Positions 8,805 through 17,258 of a stretch of DNA of 64,000 bases are shown piece by piece. The position numbers and the translations under genes were made by a program. Position 1 is the first letter of the stretch; every line of letters starts with the position of its first letter. The notes below the pieces were generated by a model, which had not been told where the DNA came from, made no database searches, and saw only the letters and a list, made by a program, of their open reading frames with translations. The DNA is from Eggerthellaceae bacterium (GTDB lineage Bacteria; Actinomycetota; Coriobacteriia; Coriobacteriales; Eggerthellaceae), in the NCBI GenBank assembly GCA_910575165.1, contig CAJTDS010000009.1, positions 50,127 to 114,126 of the forward strand. The letters run 5' to 3'.

Positions 8805-9098
8805 ATGAAGGCTTATGAATTGCTGTTTATTGTCGCTCCGTCTATCGACGAGACCACTCGCGAAGCAGTTATGAATCGTATCCAGACCACGATCACTGCT
8901 GCTAACGGCACGGTTGACAACGTCGACAACTGGGGCAAACGCAAGCTTGCGTACGAAATCGACGGTTTGACCGATGGTGACTACACCCTTATCGATTTCC
9001 ATGCCGACCCCGCTGAGGTTGCCGAGCTCGATCGCGTGCTGCGTATCACGGACGCCGTGGTCCGCCACATGATCGTGAAGCGCACCGACCGCGACTAA
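8805..9098 (+). CDS. rpsF: 30S ribosomal protein S6
   Basis: A 97-residue protein of the small-subunit platform, which pairs with S18. The sequence has the standard S6 pattern (MKAYELLFIVAP at the start, NWGKRKLAYEI in the middle, VLRITDAVVRHMIVKR at the end) without a C-terminal extension. The ATG at 8805 has a near-perfect AAAGGAGGTGA ribosome site; an in-frame start 51 codons upstream is rejected. It is first gene of rpsF-ssb-rpsR-rplI, the order conserved across bacteria. Confidence 0.97.
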   Translation: MKAYELLFIVAPSIDETTREAVMNRIQTTITAANGTVDNVDNWGKRKLAYEIDGLTDGDYTLIDFHADPAEVAELDRVLRITDAVVRHMIVKRTDRD

Positions 9099-9154
9099 GG
9101 CAAAGGACAAGCCTTGGGTGTCACTGCCCAAGGTGAAACCGAAAGAGGTGGAAC

Positions 9155-9718
9155 ATGAGCATCAACCGAGTAGTCATCAGCGGCAACCTGACGCGCGATC
9201 CCGAGCTGCGGGCGACCCCGGGCGGCACCCAGGTGCTGAGCCTGTCGGTGGCGGTGAACGACCGCCGCAAGAACCCCCAGTCCGGCGATTGGGAGGACTA
9301 TCCCAACTTCGTGGACTGCAAGATGTTCGGAACCCGCGCCGAGAGCGTCTCCCGCTTCCTGTCGAAGGGCCAGAAGGTCTGCATCGAGGGCAAGCTGCGC
9401 TACAGCAGCTGGGAGCGCGACGGGCAGAAGCGCAGCAAGATCGAGGTTGTCGTCGACGACATCGAGTTCATGTCCAGCGGCCAGGGCGGCAACGGACAGG
9501 GCGGCTACAGCGCGCCTCGTCCTCAGCAGTCCTACGCCCCTCAGCAGGCCTATGCGCCCCAGCCCGCCATGCCTACCTACGATGCCTACGCGGCACCGCA
9601 GATGACGGCCCCGGCTCCCATGCCGGCGGTTGCCCCGGTTCCGGCAGCGGCTCCCATGGGTGCGCCCGAGGTTGTTGACACCTCTGCGTCGGTTTACGAT
9701 GAAGAGATTCCGTTTTAG
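9155..9718 (+). CDS. ssb: single-stranded DNA-binding protein
   Basis: Coats single-stranded DNA in replication and repair. The N-terminal OB fold (about residues 1-110) has INRVVISGNLTRDPELR and GDWEDYPNFVDCKMFG. A Gly/Gln/Pro/Ala-rich disordered linker follows (about 115-175), then the conserved acidic tip DEEIPF, which recruits partner proteins. At 187 residues it is of usual length. It lies between rpsF and rpsR in the conserved operon, with a GAAAGAGGTGG ribosome site. Confidence 0.97.
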   Translation: MSINRVVISGNLTRDPELRATPGGTQVLSLSVAVNDRRKNPQSGDWEDYPNFVDCKMFGTRAESVSRFLSKGQKVCIEGKLRYSSWERDGQKRSKIEVVVDDIEFMSSGQGGNGQGGYSAPRPQQSYAPQQAYAPQPAMPTYDAYAAPQMTAPAPMPAVAPVPAAAPMGAPEVVDTSASVYDEEIPF

Positions 9719-9739
9719 CACCTACGAAAGAGGTTGAAC

Positions 9740-10000
9740 ATGGCTGATTACGTAAAACAGCCTCGTCGTAAGTACTGCCAGTTCTGCAAAGAGGACGTGG
9801 AGTACATCGACTACAAGGACACGCAGATGCTGCGCAAGTACGTCACCGATCGCGGTAAGATCAAGCCGCGCCGCGTGACCGGTGCCTGCACCCAGCATCA
9901 GCGCGACATTGCCAACGCCGTGAAGCGTGCGCGCGAGATGGCGCTCATGCCCTACGCGGTTCCCGCCGTCAGCGGTCGTGGCGATCGCCGCGGTCGCTAA
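9740..10000 (+). CDS. rpsR: 30S ribosomal protein S18
   Basis: An 86-residue small-subunit protein that binds with S6 on the platform. It contains the [15 protein letters not shown] segment (the CxxC form of S18) and [29 protein letters not shown]. The ATG at 9740 follows AAAGAGGTTGAAC; a TTG two codons earlier is less likely. Fourteen bases separate it from rplI. Confidence 0.97.
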   Translation: MADYVKQPRRKYCQFCKEDVEYIDYKDTQMLRKYVTDRGKIKPRRVTGACTQHQRDIANAVKRAREMALMPYAVPAVSGRGDRRGR

Positions 10001-10014
10001 GGCAAGGAGGAACC

Positions 10015-10548
10015 ATGAAAGTTATCCTGCTCCAAGAACTGAAGGGCAAGGGTGGTGAAGGTGACGTCGTGGAGGTTTCCCGCGGCTTCGCGAACAACTA
10101 CCTGCTGCCCCAGCGCATCGCCATCCTGGCGACCAAGGGCAACCTGAAGCAGCTGGAAGAGCGCAAGCACAACATCGCCAAGCGCGAGGAAGTGCGCATC
10201 GCCAACGCCGAGCAGCTCAAGGCAGTCCTGGATGCCGCCACGGTGGTCGTGGACGCCCGCGTGGGCGACGAGGGCCAGCTGTTCGGCTCCGTCACCGCCC
10301 AGCAGGTCGCTGATGCTGCGAAGGATCAGCTGGACGTCGAGCTCGACCGTCGTCGCATCGAGATGGGCTCGCCCATCAAGACCGCCGGCGAGCACACGGT
10401 CACCGTTTCGCTGTACCGCGAGATCAAGGCCGAGCTGAAGCTGATGGTGGGCAAGGAGGTGGCCGAGGCCGAAGAGGTCGAGGTTGCCGAGGATGCCGAA
10501 GGCGACGTGGAAGTTGCCGCCGAGGAGACCGAGGTCGTGGAGGCCTAA
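10015..10548 (+). CDS. rplI: 50S ribosomal protein L9 with an acidic C-terminal tail
   Basis: A large-subunit protein with two globular domains joined by a long helix. The N-domain is canonical (MKVILLQELKGKGGEGDVVEVSRGFANNYLLPQ). At 177 residues it is about 29 longer than the usual 148-150. The extra part, from about residue 145, is nearly all Glu, Asp, Val and Ala (AEEVEVAEDAEGDVEVAAEE). Last gene of the operon, with a strong AGGAGG site and a terminator downstream. The tail is unlikely to fold and may be lineage-specific. Confidence 0.96.
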   Translation: MKVILLQELKGKGGEGDVVEVSRGFANNYLLPQRIAILATKGNLKQLEERKHNIAKREEVRIANAEQLKAVLDAATVVVDARVGDEGQLFGSVTAQQVADAAKDQLDVELDRRRIEMGSPIKTAGEHTVTVSLYREIKAELKLMVGKEVAEAEEVEVAEDAEGDVEVAAEETEVVEA

Positions 10549-10657
10549 GCCTCCAAGGCTGTTCTTCGCAAGCCAGTAACGCCTGTTGGCGCGGCGGTTT
10601 GCGGAATTCGCGTGAAGCGGGTTTCCCCCTGGTTGCAACGGGGAAAACGTGGATAAT

Positions 10658-10696
10658 CCCCCGACTCTGCATCTAGAGTCGGGGGATTGCTTTTTT
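10658..10696 (+). terminator. terminator of the rpsF-rplI operon
   Basis: An 11-bp perfect stem (CCCCCGACTCT/AGAGTCGGGGG) with a 6-nt loop, then ATTGC and a run of six T. Confidence 0.93.
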
Positions 10697-10746
10697 GCCG
10701 GTGGGGAAAACCGCGCGACGGGCGCTGGGTGGCGCTGCGACGAGCG

Positions 10747-10775
10747 CTGACGGGCGCGGGGTTCTGCGCTATGAT
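10747..10775 (+). promoter_or_regulatory. candidate dnaB promoter
   Basis: CTGACG and TATGAT with a 17-bp spacer, 33 bp before the dnaB start. Confidence 0.5.
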
Positions 10776-10808
10776 GGCCATCCTAAGCTACGGAGAGGTG
10801 ATCGATTC

Positions 10809-12218
10809 ATGGCAGCAAGCTACAATCCCGACTACGTTCCCGAAGAGGGCAACTACACAGCAGCGCCGACGAAGGCCGACCCGCAGAACATCGAGGCGGA
10901 GAAGATCGTGCTGGCCGCCTGCCTGCTGCGCCAGGACGCCATCAACGAGGTGGCCGTAAAGCTGAGCGCGTCGGACTTCTACCGCTCGTCGCACCAGATC
11001 ATCTTCCAGACCATGTTCGACATGGCCACGCGCCAGATCCCGGTGGACCACATCTCGCTGGCCGACCAGCTGAAGGCCGCCGGGCAGCTGGACGCCGTGG
11101 GCGGCCCCGAGTACCTGATGGGGCTTGCGGACAACACCTTCGCGCTCACGAACTGGCAGAACCACGTGGACATCGTCAAGCGCACCTCCATGCTGCGCCA
11201 GCTTATCCGCGCATCCGCCTCCATCCAGGCGCTGGCCTACGATGCGCCCGCCGATTTGGACGAGGTGGTGGAGGAGGCGGAGAAGACGTTGTTCGCCGTC
11301 ACCGAGAAGCGCGTCTCGTCGGACTTCCAGACCATGCAGAAGCTGGTGGACGTTTCGTTCGAGCAGATTCAGCAGCTGGTGGCCCAGGAGAACAAGATCA
11401 CCGGCGTGGCGACGGGATTCCGCGACGTGGACGAGCTGTTCCACGGTCTGCGCCCGGGCGACCTGGTGATTCTGGCGGCCCGACCCGGCGTGGGCAAGAC
11501 CTCGTTCGCGCTGAACCTGGCCACCAACGCGGCGAAGCTGGGCTCCACCGTGGCGTTTCTGTCGTTGGAAATGAGCGCCGAGCAGCTGGTGCAGCGTATC
11601 ATCTGCTCGGAGGCTCGCGTCAGCCTGGCGAACCTGCGCGCCGGCAAGGTGCAAGACTCCGACTGGCCGGCGCTCATCGAGGCGTGCGGGCAGTTGTCCA
11701 CCTTGCCCGTGGTCATCGACGACACGCCGGCGCTTTCCATTCTGGAGCTGCGGTCGAAAGCGCGCCGCCAGCTGCGCGGGGTGGAAAAGGGCCTGATCAT
11801 CGTGGACTATCTGCAGCTCATGCAGCCGCCGAAGTCCCGTGCCGACGGCAACCGCGCCGTGGAGGTGGGCGAGATCTCGCGAGGGTTGAAGGTGCTCGCC
11901 AAGGAGATGGGCATGCCGGTGATCGCGCTCTCGCAGCTGTCCCGCTCCATCGAAACGCGCACGAAGAAGCGCCCGATGCTTTCCGACCTGCGCGAATCCG
12001 GCTCCATCGAGCAGGACGCCGACATCGTTGCCTTTATCGACCGAAGCATCGACGAGGTGGAGGCGGAAAGCGAGGACCGTCCGCCGCTGGGCCAGGCCAC
12101 GCTCATCGTGGCGAAGCACCGCAACGGCCCCACCCGCGACATCCCCCTGGCGTTCAAGGCGGAGTACACCCGGTTCATGGATTTCGTCGACGAGTCCCGC
12201 GTTGCCGACTTTATGTAG
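10809..12218 (+). CDS. dnaB: replicative DNA helicase
   Basis: Hexameric 5'-3' helicase of the replication fork. The 469-residue protein has the N-terminal DnaB domain (about 20-130, ADPQNIEAEKIVLAACLL) and the RecA-like C-domain with Walker A ARPGVGKTS (Lys230), EMSAEQLVQR, IIVDYLQLM (Walker B) and SDLRESGSIEQDAD. No intein is present. The ATG at 10809 has GGAGAGGTG upstream; an in-frame start 38 codons earlier lies within the preceding terminator and is rejected. The position after rplI is conserved in many bacteria. Confidence 0.97.
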   Translation: MAASYNPDYVPEEGNYTAAPTKADPQNIEAEKIVLAACLLRQDAINEVAVKLSASDFYRSSHQIIFQTMFDMATRQIPVDHISLADQLKAAGQLDAVGGPEYLMGLADNTFALTNWQNHVDIVKRTSMLRQLIRASASIQALAYDAPADLDEVVEEAEKTLFAVTEKRVSSDFQTMQKLVDVSFEQIQQLVAQENKITGVATGFRDVDELFHGLRPGDLVILAARPGVGKTSFALNLATNAAKLGSTVAFLSLEMSAEQLVQRIICSEARVSLANLRAGKVQDSDWPALIEACGQLSTLPVVIDDTPALSILELRSKARRQLRGVEKGLIIVDYLQLMQPPKSRADGNRAVEVGEISRGLKVLAKEMGMPVIALSQLSRSIETRTKKRPMLSDLRESGSIEQDADIVAFIDRSIDEVEAESEDRPPLGQATLIVAKHRNGPTRDIPLAFKAEYTRFMDFVDESRVADFM

Positions 12219-12220
12219 CA

Positions 12221-12249
12221 TGGTCACGGGCCCGGGAATTCGCTACACT
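12221..12249 (+). promoter_or_regulatory. candidate promoter giving a leaderless transcript
   Basis: TGGTCA and TACACT are 17 bp apart, and the ATG of the next gene begins 7 bp after the -10. No ribosome site lies before that ATG, so transcription may start at the A of the start codon. Both hexamers match consensus only partly. Confidence 0.4.
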
Positions 12250-12255
12250 GGCCCT

Positions 12256-13545
12256 ATGGCCGACCAGGTGACATTCATCCATGCCGCGGACCTCCACCTG
12301 GGGGCTCCCATGCGCGGCTTGCGGGCGCTTTCCGAATCGTGGGCCGACCGGGTGCGCACGGCCATCGCCGAGGCCTACGGGCGCGTGGTGCAGACGGCTA
12401 TCGACCGGCAGGTGGACTTCGTGCTCATTGCTGGCGACATGTTCGACACCGCCTGCGCCTCCTATGCCGACTACCGGTTGTTCTTCCGCGGGCTGGAGCG
12501 GCTGTCCCAGGCGGGCATCCCCATGTTCATGGTCACGGGCAACCACGACCCGTTCACGTCGTGGCAGCGCGAGTTCTTCAACTTGCCCGAGGGGGTGGAG
12601 ATGCTATCGGCGCAGAAGCCCGACTTTCGGCTGGTGCGTCGCGATGGACAACCGCTGTGTCTGGTGGGAGGCAGGGGATATTACAACCAGACCTGGCCGC
12701 GCGAGCTCTGCATCGCCGACGGCGTAACCCGGCAGGCGGCCGAGGAGGCCCTTGCTGCGGCGGGGCAGCCCGATGCGGCCGACGCGCCTTTCGCCGTGGG
12801 CATGCTCCATTGCGGGCTCGACCTTGACCCGGAGAAGGCGCCGGTCTCCCCGCGCCAGCTGCTTGGAGCCGGCATGGACTACTGGGCGCTCGGGCATATC
12901 CATCTGAAGGGGCTGTTCCCGTCGGCGGACAACCCGCGCATCGGCTTTTCCGGCTGCATCCAGGGCCGCGACATCCGCGAGACCGAGGAACGCGGCATCT
13001 ACTGCGTGACCCTGCGCAAAGGGGAGGTTCCGGCGGTGGAGTTCGTGCCCACGGCCAGCATCGTGTGGCAGCGCATGGACGTGGACGTATCCGGCTGCGA
13101 GAGCCTGCCGGACGTGAGCGAGCGGGTCATGCGCGAGCTGTTCGCCGCCAACGGCCGAGCCCGCTGCGAGGAGATGGTCTCCCGCATCACGCTTGCGGGC
13201 ACCACCAAGCTGCACGGGCTGCTGGCTCGCCCCGACGTGCGCGAGGACATGCGCGAGTCGTTGAACGACCAGTACCCGCTGTTCTTCTGCGATGCGCTGC
13301 TGGACGCCACCAAGCCTGTGCGCGACGAGGCGCTCCTTCGGGAAGAGGGGCTGTTCCCGGCGACGTTTCTGCAGGTGGCGGACGTGCAGGCCAGCGAAGA
13401 GGACGAGCTGCTGTCCTACGTGCAGGACGAGTTCCTCAGCCGTGGCGTGAAGCTGCCCGGCTCGGTGGCGCGCTCCGTGGACGAGCTGGCAGCAGAGGCC
13501 CGGTCGCTCGTGCTCGACGTGCTGCTTTCCGAGGAGTCGTCATGA
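12256..13545 (+). CDS. SbcD/YhaO-like DNA repair exonuclease (metallophosphoesterase)
   Basis: Predicted Mn-dependent nuclease acting with the following ATPase on DNA ends, as in Mre11-Rad50. The 429-residue protein has the calcineurin-like phosphoesterase motifs in order: HAADLHLGAP (Asp/His), IAGDMFD, TGNHDPF, and later MLHCG and GHIHLKG. About 170 residues follow the catalytic domain, as in the YhaO branch. The ATG at 12256 begins the conserved motif region; upstream frame is dnaB overlap. Its stop overlaps the next start by 4 bp, indicating translational coupling. Confidence 0.9.
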   Translation: MADQVTFIHAADLHLGAPMRGLRALSESWADRVRTAIAEAYGRVVQTAIDRQVDFVLIAGDMFDTACASYADYRLFFRGLERLSQAGIPMFMVTGNHDPFTSWQREFFNLPEGVEMLSAQKPDFRLVRRDGQPLCLVGGRGYYNQTWPRELCIADGVTRQAAEEALAAAGQPDAADAPFAVGMLHCGLDLDPEKAPVSPRQLLGAGMDYWALGHIHLKGLFPSADNPRIGFSGCIQGRDIRETEERGIYCVTLRKGEVPAVEFVPTASIVWQRMDVDVSGCESLPDVSERVMRELFAANGRARCEEMVSRITLAGTTKLHGLLARPDVREDMRESLNDQYPLFFCDALLDATKPVRDEALLREEGLFPATFLQVADVQASEEDELLSYVQDEFLSRGVKLPGSVARSVDELAAEARSLVLDVLLSEESS

Positions 13546-15740
13546 GCGGCCGGCGGTATCTGCGCATCGTGCGCATGGACGCCTTCGGCGCGTTCTCGGG
13601 CAAGACCGTGGGGCCGTTCGGGCCGGGGCTCAACATCGTCTGCGGCCGCAACGAGGCGGGCAAGAGCACGGTGGCTTCCTTCGTGGGCGGCGTGCTGTTC
13701 GGGTGGGACGACGCCCGCAGCAGGCGAAACACCTACAAGCCGGCGGCTGCGGCGCAGGCCGGTGCGCTGCTGTTCGCCAAGGTAGACGGCGAACGCAGCG
13801 ACGATGCAGAGCTGTTTCGCGGCCGAAACGTCGAAGGCTTGCAAGGGCCTGTCGAGCTGGTTGCCGATATAGACAAGGACACGTACCGCACCATGTTCTC
13901 GCTCACCAGCGACGAGCTGCGCGGACTTCGCAACACCCCCGACATGACGGCAAAGCTGCTCACGGCCGGGTCGGGGACGGAGACGGGGCCGGCCCAGGCG
14001 CTGGCCGCGGTGCAGGAGCGGCTGGCGGAGTGCCTATCGCGTGCGGCGGCGTTTTCGGACTCTATCCCCAACCTGAAGGCGGAGGCCGATCGGCTGAAGG
14101 CGGCCATAGCCCAGGCCAGCCAGGAGGCGAATCGGCTGAAGGCCAGCGAGCGTGAGCTGTGCGAGCTGGAGCCTCAGCAGGAGAAGGTCGCCTCGCTTCT
14201 GAAGGAGGCTCAAAGCGATATCGCGCTTCTGACCTCGTCGTTGGAGCGGCTGCGCACGGTGGGGGAGCGCATGGCGCGCGACGAGGAATCGCTCAAGGAC
14301 TACGAAGCCGACGAGAAGCGGCTGGCGGAGGAAGTGCGCGCCGCTGAAGTCGCGGCGGCCGATTTCGCGGGGCTCGACGAAGCGGGCGGAGAGCAGCTGG
14401 TGCGCGAGGCGCTCGACCGGTACGGGGCGGAGCAGACGAAGCGTCAGCATGCCGTAGACGCCGCCCGGGAACGCTACCTGGCATCGACGGCGAAGCTGGA
14501 GGCGCTCCGCGAGTCGGAGGAAGGCAGGGCCGCCGAGCGCCGCGATAGGCAAAACCGCATCTTGCAGGTTGCCATATCCATCTTGATGCCGGCACTGTTT
14601 TTGCTGGTAGGACTAGGTATTTTCATGGACGGCCATACGCGCTCGACCCTTTCGATGGTAGCGCTCGGGTCGGTGTTCATGGTGTTCGCGGCCATCATGG
14701 CCTTCGCCGCGCTGTACCTTCTGCTCCGGCCGCCCGACCGGAAGGGGGCCGAGCGCGACCGGTGGGAGAACGCCGAATGGGTGATGCTGCAGGACAAGAA
14801 GATGTTGCTCACCTGCGAGGAGGACCGCGACGCCTTCGCTGCGCAGGTGAGCGGGTATCTGGACCGGGCGGGGCTTTCCGCGGCTCGTGGGTCCGTCGGC
14901 CAGGCGCGATCGCTGCTGGACGCCTACGGGCGCGACCGGGAGACCGTGCGCGGCTTGCAGCAGCGCCTGCAGGCGATACGGTCCCAGTACCGCAAAACCG
15001 CTGACGATTTGGCGTCGGCCCAGCAGGCGCAGGAGCAGGTCTACGCTCGACTGGAGCAGCGGCTGGGCGTGGGGATGGAGCGTTCCGTCGACGGGGTCGA
15101 GCGCGCGCTTTTCCGCAAGGAGGAGGAGCGAGCCGCCTACCAGGAGCGCAGCGACCAGCAGAACCAGCTCCTGGGCCGGCTTGCCCAGGAGCTGCGCCAG
15201 GGCGAGACGCGCAGGGAACTTGACGAGCTGAAGCTGAGCTTCGAGCTGGTGTCCACGCGGCAGGCGGAGGCGGCGCGCGAGCTTGCCCGGCTGCTGATGG
15301 CCCAGCGGATGCTGCAGTCGGCCATCTCGGCCTGGGAGAGCACCAGCCAGCCGGAGGTCTACCGCAAGGCCAGCGCGCTGTTCTCGCTGATGACCGATGG
15401 GAAATGGGAGCGCGTGGCCCTGGGTCCCGACGGATCGCTTCTGGCTACCAACGCAGCTCACGTGACTCTGCCGCCGGCCAAGCTGTCGCTGAGCACCTGC
15501 CAGCAGCTGTACCTGTCGCTGCGCATCGCGCTGCTCATGAGCGCCGAGGGTGTGGGTAGCGCCATCCCGGTGCTTGCCGACGACATCCTGGTGAACTTCG
15601 ACGAGAAGCGCCGCATGGGAGCCGCTGCCGCCCTGGCCGAGCTGGCGAAGGTGCGCCAGGTCATCGTGTTCACCTGCCATGGCGATGTGGCCGAGGCCCT
15701 GAAAGCCGCCGACCCAGCGGCGCGCGAGGTGGATCTGTAG
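13542..15740 (+). CDS. YhaN/SbcC-like AAA ATPase with two membrane helices
   Basis: Rad50-like ATPase partner of the preceding nuclease. The 732-residue protein starts with an ATPase half-domain (Walker A GRNEAGKST, Lys41), continues as a long coiled coil (about 170-335), then two hydrophobic segments (about 343-362 and 373-395), a second coiled coil (about 420-610), and the C-terminal half with LSTCQQLYLSLRIALLMS (signature-like) and PVLADDILVNFD (Walker B). The central membrane pair replaces the zinc hook of SbcC and is typical of YhaN. The start is fixed by the ATGA overlap with the nuclease. Confidence 0.88.
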   Translation: MSGRRYLRIVRMDAFGAFSGKTVGPFGPGLNIVCGRNEAGKSTVASFVGGVLFGWDDARSRRNTYKPAAAAQAGALLFAKVDGERSDDAELFRGRNVEGLQGPVELVADIDKDTYRTMFSLTSDELRGLRNTPDMTAKLLTAGSGTETGPAQALAAVQERLAECLSRAAAFSDSIPNLKAEADRLKAAIAQASQEANRLKASERELCELEPQQEKVASLLKEAQSDIALLTSSLERLRTVGERMARDEESLKDYEADEKRLAEEVRAAEVAAADFAGLDEAGGEQLVREALDRYGAEQTKRQHAVDAARERYLASTAKLEALRESEEGRAAERRDRQNRILQVAISILMPALFLLVGLGIFMDGHTRSTLSMVALGSVFMVFAAIMAFAALYLLLRPPDRKGAERDRWENAEWVMLQDKKMLLTCEEDRDAFAAQVSGYLDRAGLSAARGSVGQARSLLDAYGRDRETVRGLQQRLQAIRSQYRKTADDLASAQQAQEQVYARLEQRLGVGMERSVDGVERALFRKEEERAAYQERSDQQNQLLGRLAQELRQGETRRELDELKLSFELVSTRQAEAARELARLLMAQRMLQSAISAWESTSQPEVYRKASALFSLMTDGKWERVALGPDGSLLATNAAHVTLPPAKLSLSTCQQLYLSLRIALLMSAEGVGSAIPVLADDILVNFDEKRRMGAAAALAELAKVRQVIVFTCHGDVAEALKAADPAAREVDL

Positions 15741-15941
15741 AGGGGGCTGTTTGCCTGAGGGGTAGCGGCCTGCGCCTTGGCGGCTTGGAGATGCCGTCGG
15801 GTTCGTGCGGGGCTGCCCACGGGGCTTGCTCCCTTCGCTATACTATATCGTTGCGGCTGATTGCCGCTAACAGGGGCGTAATTCCGCTTCGGGCGGATGC
15901 GCGGAACGAGAGAGCGCCGTTGCGCGAAAGGATGCATTCCC

Positions 15942-17258
15942 ATGCCGAATACGGTTCTGGTGGGGGCCCAGTGGGGCGACGAGGGAAAAGGCAAGATCAC
16001 CGACCTCATCGCAAGCGACTACGACTACGTTGTTCGCTTCCAGGGCGGAAACAACGCAGGCCACACGGTCATCCACGGTGACAAGAAGCTGGCGCTGCAC
16101 CTCATGCCCTCCGGAGTCATGTACGAGAACGCCGTGCCGGTAATCGGCAACGGAGTGGTGGTTGACCCGGGCGTGCTCATCAAGGAGATGGCTGTGCTGG
16201 AGGCCGAGGGCATCTCGTGCAAGAACCTGCGCATCTCCTGCGACGCCCATGTGATCATGCCCTACCACAAGGATTTGGACGGCGCCGACGAGAAGCGCCT
16301 GGGCGACCATAAGATCGGCACCACCAAGCGCGGCATCGGGCCCTGCTACCAGGACAAGGCGGCGCGCAAGGGCATTCGCATCCAGGACCTCATGGACGAG
16401 AAGATCTTCCGCCTGAAGGTGGAGACGGCCCTGGCCCAGAAGAATCCCATCCTGAAGAACATCTACGGGCTGCACACCTACACGGTCGAGGAGATCTGCG
16501 AGGAGTACCTGCCCTACGCGAACATCCTGCGGCCCTACATGGCCGAGACGGCCCAGATGCTCAACCAGGCCATCCGCGAGGGCAAGACGGTGCTGTTCGA
16601 AGGGGCCCAGGGCACGCTGCTGGACATCGACCATGGCACCTACCCCTATGTGACCTCGTCGTCCTGCTGCGCCGGCGGCGCCTGCACGGGCACCGGCGTG
16701 GGCCCGAAGAAGATCGACCGCGTGTTGGGTATTCAGAAGGCCTATGTCACCCGCGTGGGCGGCGGCCCGTTCCCGACCGAGCTCACCTACGCCGAGGACG
16801 GCGGTGAGGGCCAGGACGCCGTCGACGGCGAGACGCTGTGCCAGGTGGGCCACGAGTACGGCGTGACCACGGGGCGCAAGCGCCGCTGCGGGTGGTTCGA
16901 CGCGGTCATCGCCCGCTACGCCGCCGAGGTGAACGGCCTGACGGATGTGGCGCTCACCAAGTTGGACGTGTTGTCGGCCTTCGACACCATCAAGGTGTGC
17001 GTGGCCTACGAATGCGACGGTCAGACCTACGACTACTTCCCCATGCAGCAAAGCGTGCTGTTCCATGCCAAGCCGGTGTACGAGGAGCTGCCCGGCTGGA
17101 AGGACGTGGACATCACGGGATGCCGCACCTTCGAGGAGCTGCCCGAGAACGCCCGCGCCTACGTGGAGCATCTTGAGAAGCTGGCCGGTGTGCCCATCAG
17201 CATCATCGCCGTGGGCCCCGACCGCGATCAGACCATATTCCGAGGATGGGACCGATAA
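15942..17258 (+). CDS. purA: adenylosuccinate synthase
   Basis: Joins IMP and aspartate using GTP to make adenylosuccinate, the first step to AMP. The 438-residue length is normal. Hallmarks are [17 protein letters not shown] (phosphate loop and catalytic Asp), the GGNNAGHT loop, [37 protein letters not shown] and [10 protein letters not shown]. The ATG at 15942 follows GAAAGGATG; an earlier in-frame start has no ribosome site. Its stop overlaps the purD start (TAATG), so the two are translationally coupled. Confidence 0.97.
   Translation: MPNTVLVGAQWGDEGKGKITDLIASDYDYVVRFQGGNNAGHTVIHGDKKLALHLMPSGVMYENAVPVIGNGVVVDPGVLIKEMAVLEAEGISCKNLRISCDAHVIMPYHKDLDGADEKRLGDHKIGTTKRGIGPCYQDKAARKGIRIQDLMDEKIFRLKVETALAQKNPILKNIYGLHTYTVEEICEEYLPYANILRPYMAETAQMLNQAIREGKTVLFEGAQGTLLDIDHGTYPYVTSSSCCAGGACTGTGVGPKKIDRVLGIQKAYVTRVGGGPFPTELTYAEDGGEGQDAVDGETLCQVGHEYGVTTGRKRRCGWFDAVIARYAAEVNGLTDVALTKLDVLSAFDTIKVCVAYECDGQTYDYFPMQQSVLFHAKPVYEELPGWKDVDITGCRTFEELPENARAYVEHLEKLAGVPISIIAVGPDRDQTIFRGWDR

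Noticed and set aside
10788..12227. 479-codon minus-strand frame
   Set aside because: Antisense of dnaB, whose motifs and ribosome site are clear.
15839..15844. TATACT as a full purA promoter
   Set aside because: A -10-like hexamer is present, but no acceptable -35 lies 16-18 bp upstream, so it was not listed.
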